64,000 nt of DNA from Actinomycetota bacterium (lineage in GTDB: Bacteria > Actinomycetota > Thermoleophilia > Gaiellales > Gaiellaceae). The translations under genes were made by a program, and so were the position numbers. The notes beneath the pieces are model-generated. The model was not told the origin of the DNA. It was given only the letters and a program-made list of their open reading frames with translations, and did not search any database. This document shows, in pieces, positions 44,023 to 52,994 of the stretch (position 1 is the stretch's first letter; each line of letters starts with the position of its first letter). Where the stretch lies: the NCBI GenBank assembly GCA_004366385.1, contig ML178785.1, positions 28,324-92,323 of the forward strand, read 5' to 3'.

Positions 44023-47000
44023 TTAGAAGAACAGGTCCTTGTCCGGGTATGTCAGCAGCTGCCGGTACCCGTTGCTGCCTGTGCTCGTGATCGGGTTCGC
44101 CCCGTTGATGTCGTTCGGCACCGAGGAGCTCCGCGGCACCGGTGCGTTGAAGAGCTCCGTCGGATTGCAGGTCTTCGGATCCTGGATCGTGATCGTGACC
44201 TGCGGGAGCGTGCTGCTCGAGAAGTTCGGCAGCGTGCGCACCAGGTCGACCTTGAACGCCACGATGCCCAGAGTCGCGCCCTGGAGGTTGCCGCTCGTGA
44301 ACGGGAAGTTCGTCCGGTCGTAGTTGATCGAGATGTCGCTGTCGTAGACCACAGCGCAGATGTCCTTGCCGATGAGGCTGTTCAGGCCGAGCGACCGCAG
44401 CGGCATGACCGCCGGGATCTTGTCCAGCCTGTTCTGAGGCACCGTGCCGCCCCAGTAGTTGTTGATCCCGGTCTGCCGGGTCGGGTTCTCGAGGCAGGTG
44501 TTGCTCGTGCCGCTGACCCACTTCTGCGGGATGCACGTCGGCGCGAACCAGCCCTCGTCGCCCGTCTGGCCGGTCTTGACCGTGATCTGCTGCTTGCCGG
44601 GGTTCGCCGGGTTGTTGAAGTACCGAAGCGGCGTCCGCTGCCCGTAGGCGGCGATGTCGTCGTTGACCTCCTTGTCGGAGAAGAACTGCGGCCCGGACGG
44701 CGTGATGAGCCCGCCGAGCTTATTGACGTGGATCCCATTGTCGATCGAGTCCTCGTCGATGATCAGGAGGGTCGCTCCTCGGCCGACCCAGTCCTTCGTG
44801 GCGTCGTCCGTGCCTCCCGCGGCGGTGTTTGCCGCGGTGCCGGTCGTCCGTGTGATCTCCAGTCCGCCGACGGTGACCTTCGCGGTCGCGTTCACGGTGG
44901 TCGTACCCGCGGAGGCGCTCGTGAAGACGATCGTGCACTCGCCGTCGTCGTTCAGGTTGTCGTTGGGATCGGGCTGGTCGTCGTCGCACGTGCTGGCCGC
45001 TGCGTCGAAGACTGCGTTCGATCCACCGGCGTCGCTCAGGAGCCAGCTGACATCGCCGACCGTCGCAGGCTTCCAGCCGGTGCCGTCGTTCACCTCGACG
45101 AGAACAGTGACCACGTGGGGCTCGTTCAGCGGGTTCTCCGCGGCGAGCGGATCGAGGCTGATCCGGGCGTTCACGTAGGTCTTGACCGCCGGGCCGCAGC
45201 TGGTCTGGCCGCCGCCGCAGGGGACGTTCGCCGTGGCCGGGTCGGTGTCGCGGGTCACGTTGATCCCGCCTACCGAGATCGTGACCGTCGCGTTGGCGGT
45301 GTAGATGTTGGCGGCGGTCGAGTCGATCACGACCGTGCACTGCCCGTTCACCGTGCCCGCGCCGGCGCAGTTATCGGCGACGGGGATGAACCCGGTGGGT
45401 GTGATCGTGACCGTCGGCTTGGTGCCGTCGGGCGCGTTCACGAAGCCGCCGCTGCCGTTGTTGGTCTTGACCGTGACCGTGAACGTGTGCTGCTCCCCGA
45501 CCCGGTTTGTGTCCGTGCCCTCGATCAGGATCGAGGCGTCGACGTAGGTCTTGACGCCTGGGCCGCAGCTCGTCTGGCCGTCGCCGCAGGGTGCCCCTGT
45601 GTTCGGGTCGGTGTCGCGGGTGATCTCGAGCCCGCCGACGGTGACGGTGACCGAGGCGTTGGCGGTGAACACGCCGGGTGTGGTGCTGTTGATCACGACC
45701 GTGCACTTACCGTCCACCGTGCCCGGGTTGTCACAACTGTCGGAGACGAGCGTGAACCCGGCCGGCAGGATCGTCACCGTCGGCTTGGTGCCGTTCGGCG
45801 CGTTCGCCCAGCCGGAGCCGTTGTTGACCTCGACGGTGACCGTGAACGTGTGCGGGTCACCGACCTCGTTCGTCTTCTCACCCGGCGTGATCGAGATGCG
45901 GGCGTCCACATACGTCTTGACCGCCGGGCCGCAGCTGGTCTGGCCGCCGCCGCAGGGGACGTTCGCCGTGGCCGGGTCGGTGTCGCGGGTCACGTTGATC
46001 CCGCCTACCGAGATCGTGACCGTCGCGTTGGCGGTGTAGATGTTGGCGGCGGTCGAGTCGATCACGACCGTGCACTGCCCGTTCACCGTGCCCGCGCCGG
46101 CGCAGTTATCGGCGACGGGGATGAACCCGGTGGGTGTGATCGTGACCGTCGGCTTGGTGCCGTCGGGCGCGTTCACGAAGCCGCCGCTGCCGTTGTTGGT
46201 CTTGACCGTGACCGTGAACGTGTGCTGCTCCCCGACCCGGTTTGTGTCCGTGCCCTCGATCAGGATCGAGGCGTCGACGACGCGCAGCGGGCCCTCGCAC
46301 GCGCCGATGACCGGTCCCGGGTTGTCCGGGTCGCCGTCGTAGCTCGCGCGGTACGAGTAGATGCCAACCGAAGGCGTGAAGGGGAGTGCGGGATCGATGG
46401 TGACCGTCGTCGCAGGTGCGTACGTCCCGCCGGTCGGGTCGGGAGGTCCGCCGTTCGCGTCCCAGGTTGCCGTCGCGTCCGCCGGGCCGGTGCACGTGCC
46501 GTTCGTGAACCGCTCGAGGGTGATCGTTCCCGTCAGCTCGTCTCCGGATGAGCTCGCGACCACGACCTTGTCGTGGACCGACGTCCCGACCTCGACGGCG
46601 GACGCACCGTCGCCGAGGTTGACGTGCTCGTCGTCACCGATCACCGCGTGGATCTCGGTCGTGACGGTGGGCTTCGAGCAGTCGTCGTTGCTGATGTAGA
46701 GGAGCTGACCGTTCAACGTGACGCGATCGCCCATGACGGTGCAGAAGAAGCTGTTTCGGGATCCCGCCAGCGTGATGCGACCCTTCGGGGCGAAGATGTG
46801 ACCGCCTTCGAAGAACGACGTGCTTCCCTCCACGAGCAGCGCGCTCTCGCCGTCGCCGGCCTCGCTGTTGACGACGCCGAGCTCGCTCATGAAGAGCAGG
46901 CTGTGCGTGTAGGCGGTGAAGGTCGTCTGGTTCGAGCCGGACACCTTCATCTTTCCGCGCGTGACGATCGTCACGGTGGCGTTCAGGTTGCTCGGAGAGA

Positions 47001-47877
47001 GGTCGACCTCGCCCTGGACGTAGTAGAGACCGGTCGCCATCTCGGCTCCTTGCACGCTGCCGGACAGCTTTCCGCTCGACGTGTCGCACGTGAGCGGCGA
47101 CGGAATCGTGTTGACGGCCGGTGTGGACGTGCACTGGTAGTACTGACCGAGGCCACCCGCGGCGATAGCCGCCGGGCTACCCGGTGCGAAGTGCTCGTGG
47201 AAGATCGAGTTGTTGTCGAAGTCGAAGTTCACAGGGAAACCGGCGGGTTGCGTCGGCGTCGACCGCGGAACCTGGTTCGGCGCGCCAGGGGCGTAGAGCG
47301 TCCCCGCACCATCGGGATCGGGGCCGCTGAAGCAGTTCGTCGAGCCTGGCAGGTCGAACGCGGGCTCGTTCGGAGGATTCGAGCGAAGGCCGTACTCGGT
47401 GCCGTGTCGCAGCTGGTTCGTCGAGCCGCCCATGATGATGTGGCTGCGGCTCACGACTCGACCGTCGATCACGAGCTCGCTTCCGGAGACATCGAGCACC
47501 GTCTGCTTCCCGAACGTCGTCGAGTTCGCCCACACCGCATCGGGACCCAGCGTCCCGGCGTGCGTGCGGTTGCTCGATCCCCCCACTCGGCGGTCGGGTG
47601 GAATGCTCGCGAGCGTCGCGAGCGTGGGATCTCCTGCGACGCAGTCGGTCGGAACCGGAGCAGTCAGAGGCAGGGTGGGCGGGGTGTGACTCCCCGCAGC
47701 CGAGAACGGCTTCATGAGCCCGAGCGTCAGCGCGAACGCGAACACCATCGCGGCCAGCGTCCACTTCAGGGCCGCACGCTTTCTCGACCGCCTCCGCGAT
47801 CCCTCCGCGCGGCGCCCTCCTCGTCGCCGTCCCTCGTCGTGCCGCTCGTAGTCCGATACGCCGAACGCCCGGTTCAT
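44023..47877 (-). CDS. Large secreted repeat protein with Ig-like domains
   Basis: TM/signal region AALKWTLAAMVFAFALTLGLMKPFSAAG; 3-4 repeated ~120-aa modules (DASILIEGTDTNRVGEQHTFTVTVKTNNGSGG...). Confidence 0.88.
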   Translation of the reverse strand: MNRAFGVSDYERHDEGRRRGGRRAEGSRRRSRKRAALKWTLAAMVFAFALTLGLMKPFSAAGSHTPPTLPLTAPVPTDCVAGDPTLATLASIPPDRRVGGSSNRTHAGTLGPDAVWANSTTFGKQTVLDVSGSELVIDGRVVSRSHIIMGGSTNQLRHGTEYGLRSNPPNEPAFDLPGSTNCFSGPDPDGAGTLYAPGAPNQVPRSTPTQPAGFPVNFDFDNNSIFHEHFAPGSPAAIAAGGLGQYYQCTSTPAVNTIPSPLTCDTSSGKLSGSVQGAEMATGLYYVQGEVDLSPSNLNATVTIVTRGKMKVSGSNQTTFTAYTHSLLFMSELGVVNSEAGDGESALLVEGSTSFFEGGHIFAPKGRITLAGSRNSFFCTVMGDRVTLNGQLLYISNDDCSKPTVTTEIHAVIGDDEHVNLGDGASAVEVGTSVHDKVVVASSSGDELTGTITLERFTNGTCTGPADATATWDANGGPPDPTGGTYAPATTVTIDPALPFTPSVGIYSYRASYDGDPDNPGPVIGACEGPLRVVDASILIEGTDTNRVGEQHTFTVTVKTNNGSGGFVNAPDGTKPTVTITPTGFIPVADNCAGAGTVNGQCTVVIDSTAANIYTANATVTISVGGINVTRDTDPATANVPCGGGQTSCGPAVKTYVDARISITPGEKTNEVGDPHTFTVTVEVNNGSGWANAPNGTKPTVTILPAGFTLVSDSCDNPGTVDGKCTVVINSTTPGVFTANASVTVTVGGLEITRDTDPNTGAPCGDGQTSCGPGVKTYVDASILIEGTDTNRVGEQHTFTVTVKTNNGSGGFVNAPDGTKPTVTITPTGFIPVADNCAGAGTVNGQCTVVIDSTAANIYTANATVTISVGGINVTRDTDPATANVPCGGGQTSCGPAVKTYVNARISLDPLAAENPLNEPHVVTVLVEVNDGTGWKPATVGDVSWLLSDAGGSNAVFDAAASTCDDDQPDPNDNLNDDGECTIVFTSASAGTTTVNATAKVTVGGLEITRTTGTAANTAAGGTDDATKDWVGRGATLLIIDEDSIDNGIHVNKLGGLITPSGPQFFSDKEVNDDIAAYGQRTPLRYFNNPANPGKQQITVKTGQTGDEGWFAPTCIPQKWVSGTSNTCLENPTRQTGINNYWGGTVPQNRLDKIPAVMPLRSLGLNSLIGKDICAVVYDSDISINYDRTNFPFTSGNLQGATLGIVAFKVDLVRTLPNFSSSTLPQVTITIQDPKTCNPTELFNAPVPRSSSVPNDINGANPITSTGSNGYRQLLTYPDKDLFF
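45179..45544. repeat. 366-bp intragenic repeat, copy 1
   Basis: Identical by eye to 45914-46279. Confidence 0.9.
45914..46279. repeat. 366-bp intragenic repeat, copy 2
   Basis: Identical by eye to 45179-45544, offset 735 bp (245 codons). Confidence 0.9.
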
Positions 47878-48142
47878 TCGCCTACCCCTCCCTTTGGCCC
47901 GCAGGCCTCCCCGTGTGATTTCGGTGCACGGGACGTCCGCCGGTCCGCGAGTCGACCGCTCGCGCGCACGCGAGCGTCAACGCCCCGCAGACCTTCGATC
48001 TAGCGTTCCCAGACGCGGACAATCCCCTGACCCCCAACTATCACGCCAAGATAGTGGCCCCGCCATCTAATGAGATCTCGCGCCCTTTGTCAACCGCCAT
48101 CGGTCGGACGCAGTCGCGCGGCCCAGGCCGGGAGCGGGCTGG

Positions 48143-49393
48143 TTGAATGGCCGGATCGCGGCTCCGTCACATCCCGTCCGCCGGAACACCGCCCTCCTGA
48201 GCGCGTGCCTGCTGCTGCTCTCGGGCGTCCTCCAGCTCGCCGTGGCGGTGGCGACGATCACGCTCGTGCTCGTGACCGGGATCGAGTCGATCCTCGGCCT
48301 CGGGCCGGCGATCTTCCTCACCGCGGGCGCGCTCGCGGCGCTCCCCGCCGGACGGCTCATGGACCGGTTCGGCCGCGTGCCCGTGATCGCCGGCGGGTTC
48401 GTCGTCGGCATGGCCGGCTGCCTGCTGACCGCGCTCGGCTGCGTGGTCGACAGCGCGCCGCTCGTCATCCTCGGGTTCCTCGGCGTCGGCGCGATGAACG
48501 GCGCCGTCCTCCTCGCCCGCACGGCCGCCGCGGACATGTACCCGGAGGACAAGAAGGCGCGCGCGATCTCGTACGTCCTCTTCGGCGCGCTGTTCGGCGC
48601 CGCGCTCGGGCCGCTCGTCTTCCGGCCGCTGTTCGCAGGGAAGGACCTCGAGCTCGACACGCTCGTCGTGCCGTGGTTCGCGGCGGCCGCGATGTGCGTG
48701 GTGGGGCTCGCGATCGCGCTCTCGATCAGGCCCGACCCGCGGACGATCGCGCTCGAGCTCCAGGCGGCTGGCGTCGCCGCCGGCGACCCGCCCGCGGAGC
48801 CCGCCGCGCCGCTCCGCGAGATCCTGCGCCGGCCGGGGGTGCCCTCGGCGGTGATCGCTGCGCTCGCGAGCTTCGCGGTGATGGCGGGCGTGATGAACCT
48901 GACCGGCTACATCGTCGTCGGGCACCAGCACGAGCAGGCCGACGTCTTCACCGTGATCAGCCTGCACATCGTCGGGATGTTCGGGCTCGTGCTCGTCGTC
49001 GGGCAGCTCGTCGACCGCGTCGGGCGGCGGCGCTCGCTGATCGCGGGGCTCGCGGTCATGGCGGTCTCGACGGTGATGCTCGCGTGGGTCGTCTCGATCC
49101 CGGCGATGTCGCTCTCGCTCTTCCTCCTCGGGCTCGGCTGGAACGTGTCGTACGTGGCCGCGTCAGCGGAGCTCGTGACGCACGCGAAGCCGGTCGAGCG
49201 CGGGCGGCTGGTCGGGTTCACCGACCTGATGGCGGGCCTGCTCGCGGCCGGGCTCGCGCTCGTCGGCGGCCTCGCGTACACGGAGTGGGGGGTCGTGGCG
49301 ATCGCCGTGGGGGCGACCGTCGCGGTCGTCGGGCCGGCGCTCGTGATCCTCTTCGGGCGCCGCCCGGTGCCGGCGCTCGAGCCCGCCGGATAG
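48143..49393 (+). CDS. MFS transporter
   Basis: 12-TM pattern, GRLMDRFGRVPVIAGGF motif. Confidence 0.88.
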   Translation: MNGRIAAPSHPVRRNTALLSACLLLLSGVLQLAVAVATITLVLVTGIESILGLGPAIFLTAGALAALPAGRLMDRFGRVPVIAGGFVVGMAGCLLTALGCVVDSAPLVILGFLGVGAMNGAVLLARTAAADMYPEDKKARAISYVLFGALFGAALGPLVFRPLFAGKDLELDTLVVPWFAAAAMCVVGLAIALSIRPDPRTIALELQAAGVAAGDPPAEPAAPLREILRRPGVPSAVIAALASFAVMAGVMNLTGYIVVGHQHEQADVFTVISLHIVGMFGLVLVVGQLVDRVGRRRSLIAGLAVMAVSTVMLAWVVSIPAMSLSLFLLGLGWNVSYVAASAELVTHAKPVERGRLVGFTDLMAGLLAAGLALVGGLAYTEWGVVAIAVGATVAVVGPALVILFGRRPVPALEPAG

Positions 49394-49456
49394 ACGGAGG
49401 CGCATGGCGGTGCATCCGCCGCAGGAAGGGCCGCCGCCGGCACGAACTGGACACCC

Positions 49457-50473
49457 GTGGCGACGGGGACAGAAGAGCGGCTGCCGAGGCGCCGCCCGTC
49501 GACTCGGCTGCTCGCCGCTGTCGGCGTGCTCCTGCTGGCGGGGCTCGCGGCGCTCCTCGTCTGGCTGATCGTCCTCGACGACGACAGCGACGAGCCGAGC
49601 CGGGCCGCCGCCGAGCTCGTCACCGTCGAGGAGCTGCGCGCCCTCGCTGCGGAGGAGGACGGGCCGGTGTTCTGGGCGGGGCCGCGACCGGGGATGCAGT
49701 ACGAGGTCTCGCGCACCTCCGACGGCCGGATCTACATCCGGTACCTCCCGCCCGACGTCGAGGCCGGAGAGCCGCGCGGCGACTTCTTGAGCGTCGGCAC
49801 CTACCCCGGCGAGGACGCGTTCGAGGCGACGCAACAGCTCGGCGAGGCGGAGGGCGCCGTGACGAATGAGCTCGAGGGCGGCGGCATCGCCGTCTACAAC
49901 GAGGCGACGCCGACGAGCGTCTACCTCGCCTTCCCGGGCGTCAACCGCCAGGTGGAGGTCTTCCATCCCGATCCCGGGACCGCCCGCGAGCTCGCCTACA
50001 CCGGCGCGATCCAGCCGATCGTCGCCGAGGAGGCTCCGCCAGAGCAGACGGGGCAGCCGATCGCGGTCACGGAGGAGGAGCTGCGCGAGATCACGGCTGC
50101 CCGCGAGCTTCCCGTCTACTGGCTGGGGCCGCGCGAGGACGTGACGTACGAGCTGACGCGGCTCCCGAACGGCCAGGTGTACATCCGCTACCTGCCGGAG
50201 GGTGTCGAGGTCGGTGACCAGCGGCCGGAGTTCGAGACGGTGGGGACGTATCCCGCCGCGGACGGGGTCGCGGCGGTCCGCGAGTCCGCAGAACGTCTGG
50301 GCGGCGAGACGTTCGAGCCGCCGGGCGGCGGGCTCGCGTACTTCACCGAGAGCACGCCGACGAACGTCCACTTCGCGCCGGAGGGGGCGAACTACCGGGT
50401 GGAGGTCTTCCACCCGGAAGCCGGCCGCGCCGAGGAGCTCGTGCGCGCCGGCGACGTCGTGCCCGTCGACTGA
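49457..50473 (+). CDS. Membrane-anchored protein with tandemly duplicated ~125-aa domain
   Basis: N-terminal TM; PVFWAGPRPGMQYEVSRTSDGRIYIRYLP vs PVYWLGPREDVTYELTRLPNGQVYIRYLP. Confidence 0.8.
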   Translation: MATGTEERLPRRRPSTRLLAAVGVLLLAGLAALLVWLIVLDDDSDEPSRAAAELVTVEELRALAAEEDGPVFWAGPRPGMQYEVSRTSDGRIYIRYLPPDVEAGEPRGDFLSVGTYPGEDAFEATQQLGEAEGAVTNELEGGGIAVYNEATPTSVYLAFPGVNRQVEVFHPDPGTARELAYTGAIQPIVAEEAPPEQTGQPIAVTEEELREITAARELPVYWLGPREDVTYELTRLPNGQVYIRYLPEGVEVGDQRPEFETVGTYPAADGVAAVRESAERLGGETFEPPGGGLAYFTESTPTNVHFAPEGANYRVEVFHPEAGRAEELVRAGDVVPVD

Positions 50474-50476
50474 CAT

Positions 50477-50506
50477 GCGAACGGGAGGCGGAAGCCTCCC
50501 GTTCGC
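50477..50506. terminator. Bidirectional terminator hairpin GCGAACGGGAGGC-GGAA-GCCTCCCGTTCGC
   Basis: 13-bp perfect arms between convergent genes. Confidence 0.75.
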
Positions 50507-50558
50507 TGGTGGAGCGCCGCCCCCGGGTTCGTGCCCCGGGGCGGCTCCTGCTGCCTGG

Positions 50559-51638
50559 CTAGTTGGCGGTTGCGCAGATCGCGTACGCCGTAACGGTCAC
50601 GGTCTGGCCGCTGAAGCCACTGAGGATGACCGCGGAAGCCGTCCACGTGTTGTTCGCGCTCGGGTAGGAGCGGAACATCACGACCTGGCTGCGAATCGAA
50701 GTGTTGCTCGTGTTGATGTGGCCGCCGCCGCCGACCACGCGCTTGCCGGTCGGGCAGGTCGCCGTCGCCTCGACGAGCACATCCTCGTTCGTCGACGAGC
50801 TCTGCGCCACAGCGTTGTTGACGATCTCCAGGCCGGAGACACCGTTCAGGCCAGCGGGGCCCTGCGGACCTGTCGCCCCCTGCGGGCCGGCGGGACCCTG
50901 CGGGCCGGCGGGACCCTGCGGGCCGGCGGGACCCTGCGCGCCGGCGGGACCCTGCGCACCGGTCGCACCGGTCTCGCCCTGCGGGCCCTGCAGGCCCTGT
51001 TCACCCTGCGGCCCCTGGGCGCCGGTCGCACCGGTCTCGCCCTGCGGACCCTGGATGCCCTGCTCGCCCGGGTCACCCTTCTCGCCCGGAGGGCCCTGCG
51101 AGCCAGCCGGGCCGGTGGCGCCCGTCTCGCCCTGGGCCCCCTGGAGACCCTGGATGCCCTGCTCGCCGTGGAGACCCTGGGGGCCCTGTGGACCCATCGG
51201 GCCGGTCTCGCCCTTCTCGCCCTGGAGACCCTGGGGACCCTGTGGACCCATCGGGCCGGTCTCGCCCTGGGCTCCGGTGTCGCCCTTGTCGCCCTTCTCG
51301 CCCGCGTCGCCCTTGTCGCCCTTCAAGCCTTGCTCGCCCTGGGCGCCGGTGTCGCCCTTGTCGCCCTTCTCACCCTTCTCACCCTGCGGGCCCTGGGCGC
51401 CTGCGGGTCCCTGGACACTCCAGCTCAGCGGAACCTCGTTTGTCTTGCACGGCGTCGTCGCGTCGACGATCTTGATCGTCCCGGAGCTCGGAACGACGCA
51501 CGAGTAGATGGTGTTCGCCAACGCCGCGGGCGCGAGCACGACGAACGCGCCGAGGACGACGGCAACCGCCGCAACGCGCACTCCCCAAGTCTTTCTCCTC
51601 CCCGGCTTCCGCGAGCCGAGTCCCCTATGCCTTGTCAC
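50559..51638 (-). CDS. Bacterial collagen-like (Gly-X-Y) secreted protein
   Basis: Signal peptide, [16 protein letters not shown] head, ~190 residues of GXY, C-terminal globular domain; start reset to GTG 51638. Confidence 0.9.
   Translation of the reverse strand: MTRHRGLGSRKPGRRKTWGVRVAAVAVVLGAFVVLAPAALANTIYSCVVPSSGTIKIVDATTPCKTNEVPLSWSVQGPAGAQGPQGEKGEKGDKGDTGAQGEQGLKGDKGDAGEKGDKGDTGAQGETGPMGPQGPQGLQGEKGETGPMGPQGPQGLHGEQGIQGLQGAQGETGATGPAGSQGPPGEKGDPGEQGIQGPQGETGATGAQGPQGEQGLQGPQGETGATGAQGPAGAQGPAGPQGPAGPQGPAGPQGATGPQGPAGLNGVSGLEIVNNAVAQSSSTNEDVLVEATATCPTGKRVVGGGGHINTSNTSIRSQVVMFRSYPSANNTWTASAVILSGFSGQTVTVTAYAICATAN
50838..51411. repeat. Gly-X-Y coding repeat tract
   Basis: Continuous [25 protein letters not shown]... 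register; boundaries approximate. Confidence 0.85.
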
Positions 51639-52057
51639 GTCTTCTCTCCTTGCTGTAGGTGCCGCATTACGTACGAGGCGGCGAAGGACGCCGTCCCCCG
51701 CTTCCGCCGCTGTGGCGTCAACGTTCTTCCCCTTCGCCGCAGTGCCCTTGACCACTTCTGTCTCTCCCGCCGTCGCTCTGTCCCGTGACGGGGATCGAGG
51801 CCGCTCGCATACGCGCCGACCTCTCGACGTGAGCAGAGCTGCGAGGAAGCAGCTCGCGAGGACCCCGACGATTCTTCAGAAGCCACGCCTGGTGGCTGCG
51901 CCGCAGCGATGAACCCACTTCCCCTTTGTCCCCTTGCCCGATCGTGGATACGAAAAGCGGCTTCCCCAAGCCGCCGGACTCATCCTGTACGCGTCGCCGA
52001 ACGCGTCAACCACCCGTTCGGCTAGTTGTGCGCCCGACGGCTGCTAGAATCGCCGCC

Positions 52058-52080
52058 GGCGGACGGAGGTCCGCCCTCTT
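52058..52080 (+). promoter_or_regulatory. Leader hairpin upstream of rplM, GGCGGAC-GGAG-GTCCGCC-CTCTTT
   Basis: 7-bp stem with GGAGGT overlapping loop; 5 nt before ATG 52085. Confidence 0.6.
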
Positions 52081-52084
52081 TCTG

Positions 52085-52519
52085 ATGAAGACGTACACGG
52101 CAAAGCCCGGCGAGATCGAGCGCCAGTGGTACCTCGTCGACGCCGAGGGCCAGACGCTCGGCCGTCTGGCGACCCGGATTGCGGACACGCTCCGCGGGAA
52201 GGGCAAGCCGCAGTACACGCCGCACGTCGATACGGGCGACTACGTCGTCGTCGTGAACGCGGAGAAGATCGCGGTCACGGGGTCGAAGCTCGACACGAAG
52301 ATCTACTACCGCCACTCCGGCTACCCTGGCGGTATCCGGCAGCGCACGCTGCGCGAGCAGCTCGAGCGCCGGCCGACCGAGGTCCTGCGCAAGGCGGTGA
52401 AGGGGATGCTCCCCAAGAACAAGCTCGCCTCCGCGCAGATCGGCAAGCTGAAGATCTACGCCGGACCGGAGCACCCGCACACGGCCCAGTCCCCCGAGCC
52501 GTTGGAGCTGAGCTCGTGA
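52085..52519 (+). CDS. rplM: Ribosomal protein L13 (uL13)
   Basis: [62 protein letters not shown]. Confidence 0.98.
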   Translation: MKTYTAKPGEIERQWYLVDAEGQTLGRLATRIADTLRGKGKPQYTPHVDTGDYVVVVNAEKIAVTGSKLDTKIYYRHSGYPGGIRQRTLREQLERRPTEVLRKAVKGMLPKNKLASAQIGKLKIYAGPEHPHTAQSPEPLELSS

Positions 52520-52911
52520 GCGAGCTAGCGCAGTACCTCGGCACGGGGAAGCGGAAGACGTCGGTTGCGCGCGTGATCCTGCGCCCAGGCGACGGCGCGA
52601 CGTGGATCAACGGGCGCACGCTCGACGAGTACTTCCCGCGCGAGACGCACCGCAGGATGGTCATGGCCCCGCTCGAGGCCGCGGAGGCCGCGCAGACGTA
52701 CGACCTGCGCGTTCGTGTCCACGGCGGCGGGATCTCGGGCCAGGCGGGCGCGGTGCGGCACGGGATCGCCCGTGCGCTCGTCGAAGCGGACCCGGAGCTG
52801 CGGGTTCCGCTCAAGCGCCTCGGCTTCCTCACGCGCGACGCCCGCATCGTCGAGCGCAAGAAGGCCGGCCTGCACAAGGCCCGCAAGGCGCCCCAGTTCT
52901 CGAAGCGCTAG
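52516..52911 (+). CDS. rpsI: Ribosomal protein S9 (uS9)
   Basis: [21 protein letters not shown]...[19 protein letters not shown]...[19 protein letters not shown]. Confidence 0.98.
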   Translation: MSELAQYLGTGKRKTSVARVILRPGDGATWINGRTLDEYFPRETHRRMVMAPLEAAEAAQTYDLRVRVHGGGISGQAGAVRHGIARALVEADPELRVPLKRLGFLTRDARIVERKKAGLHKARKAPQFSKR

Positions 52912-52930
52912 CAGCGGTTCGAGAACTGGC

Positions 52931-52953
52931 GTAGGGGCGAGGCTTGCCTCGCC
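52931..52953. repeat. Family D palindromic repeat (copy 2)
   Basis: Identical to 15-37. Confidence 0.75.
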
Positions 52954-52994
52954 CTCGTGCTGAGACGCGGCCCGTCCCGGTAGGGTCGCGCGCG

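Noticed and set aside
43852-46551. 899-aa plus-strand ORF with repeated segments
   Set aside because: Repeats mirror the Ig-like protein coded on the minus strand; no independent domain signal.
48032-48055. CAACTATCACGCCAAGATAGTGG inverted repeat as riboswitch/operator
   Set aside because: Only 6-bp arms and no known motif; insufficient support.
50838-51411. Possible CRISPR-like periodicity
   Set aside because: Period is 9 nt multiples encoding Gly-X-Y with no unique spacers; it is a coding repeat.
50202-51788. Plus-strand ORF with [13 protein letters not shown] repeats
   Set aside because: Antisense of collagen-like GXY tract.
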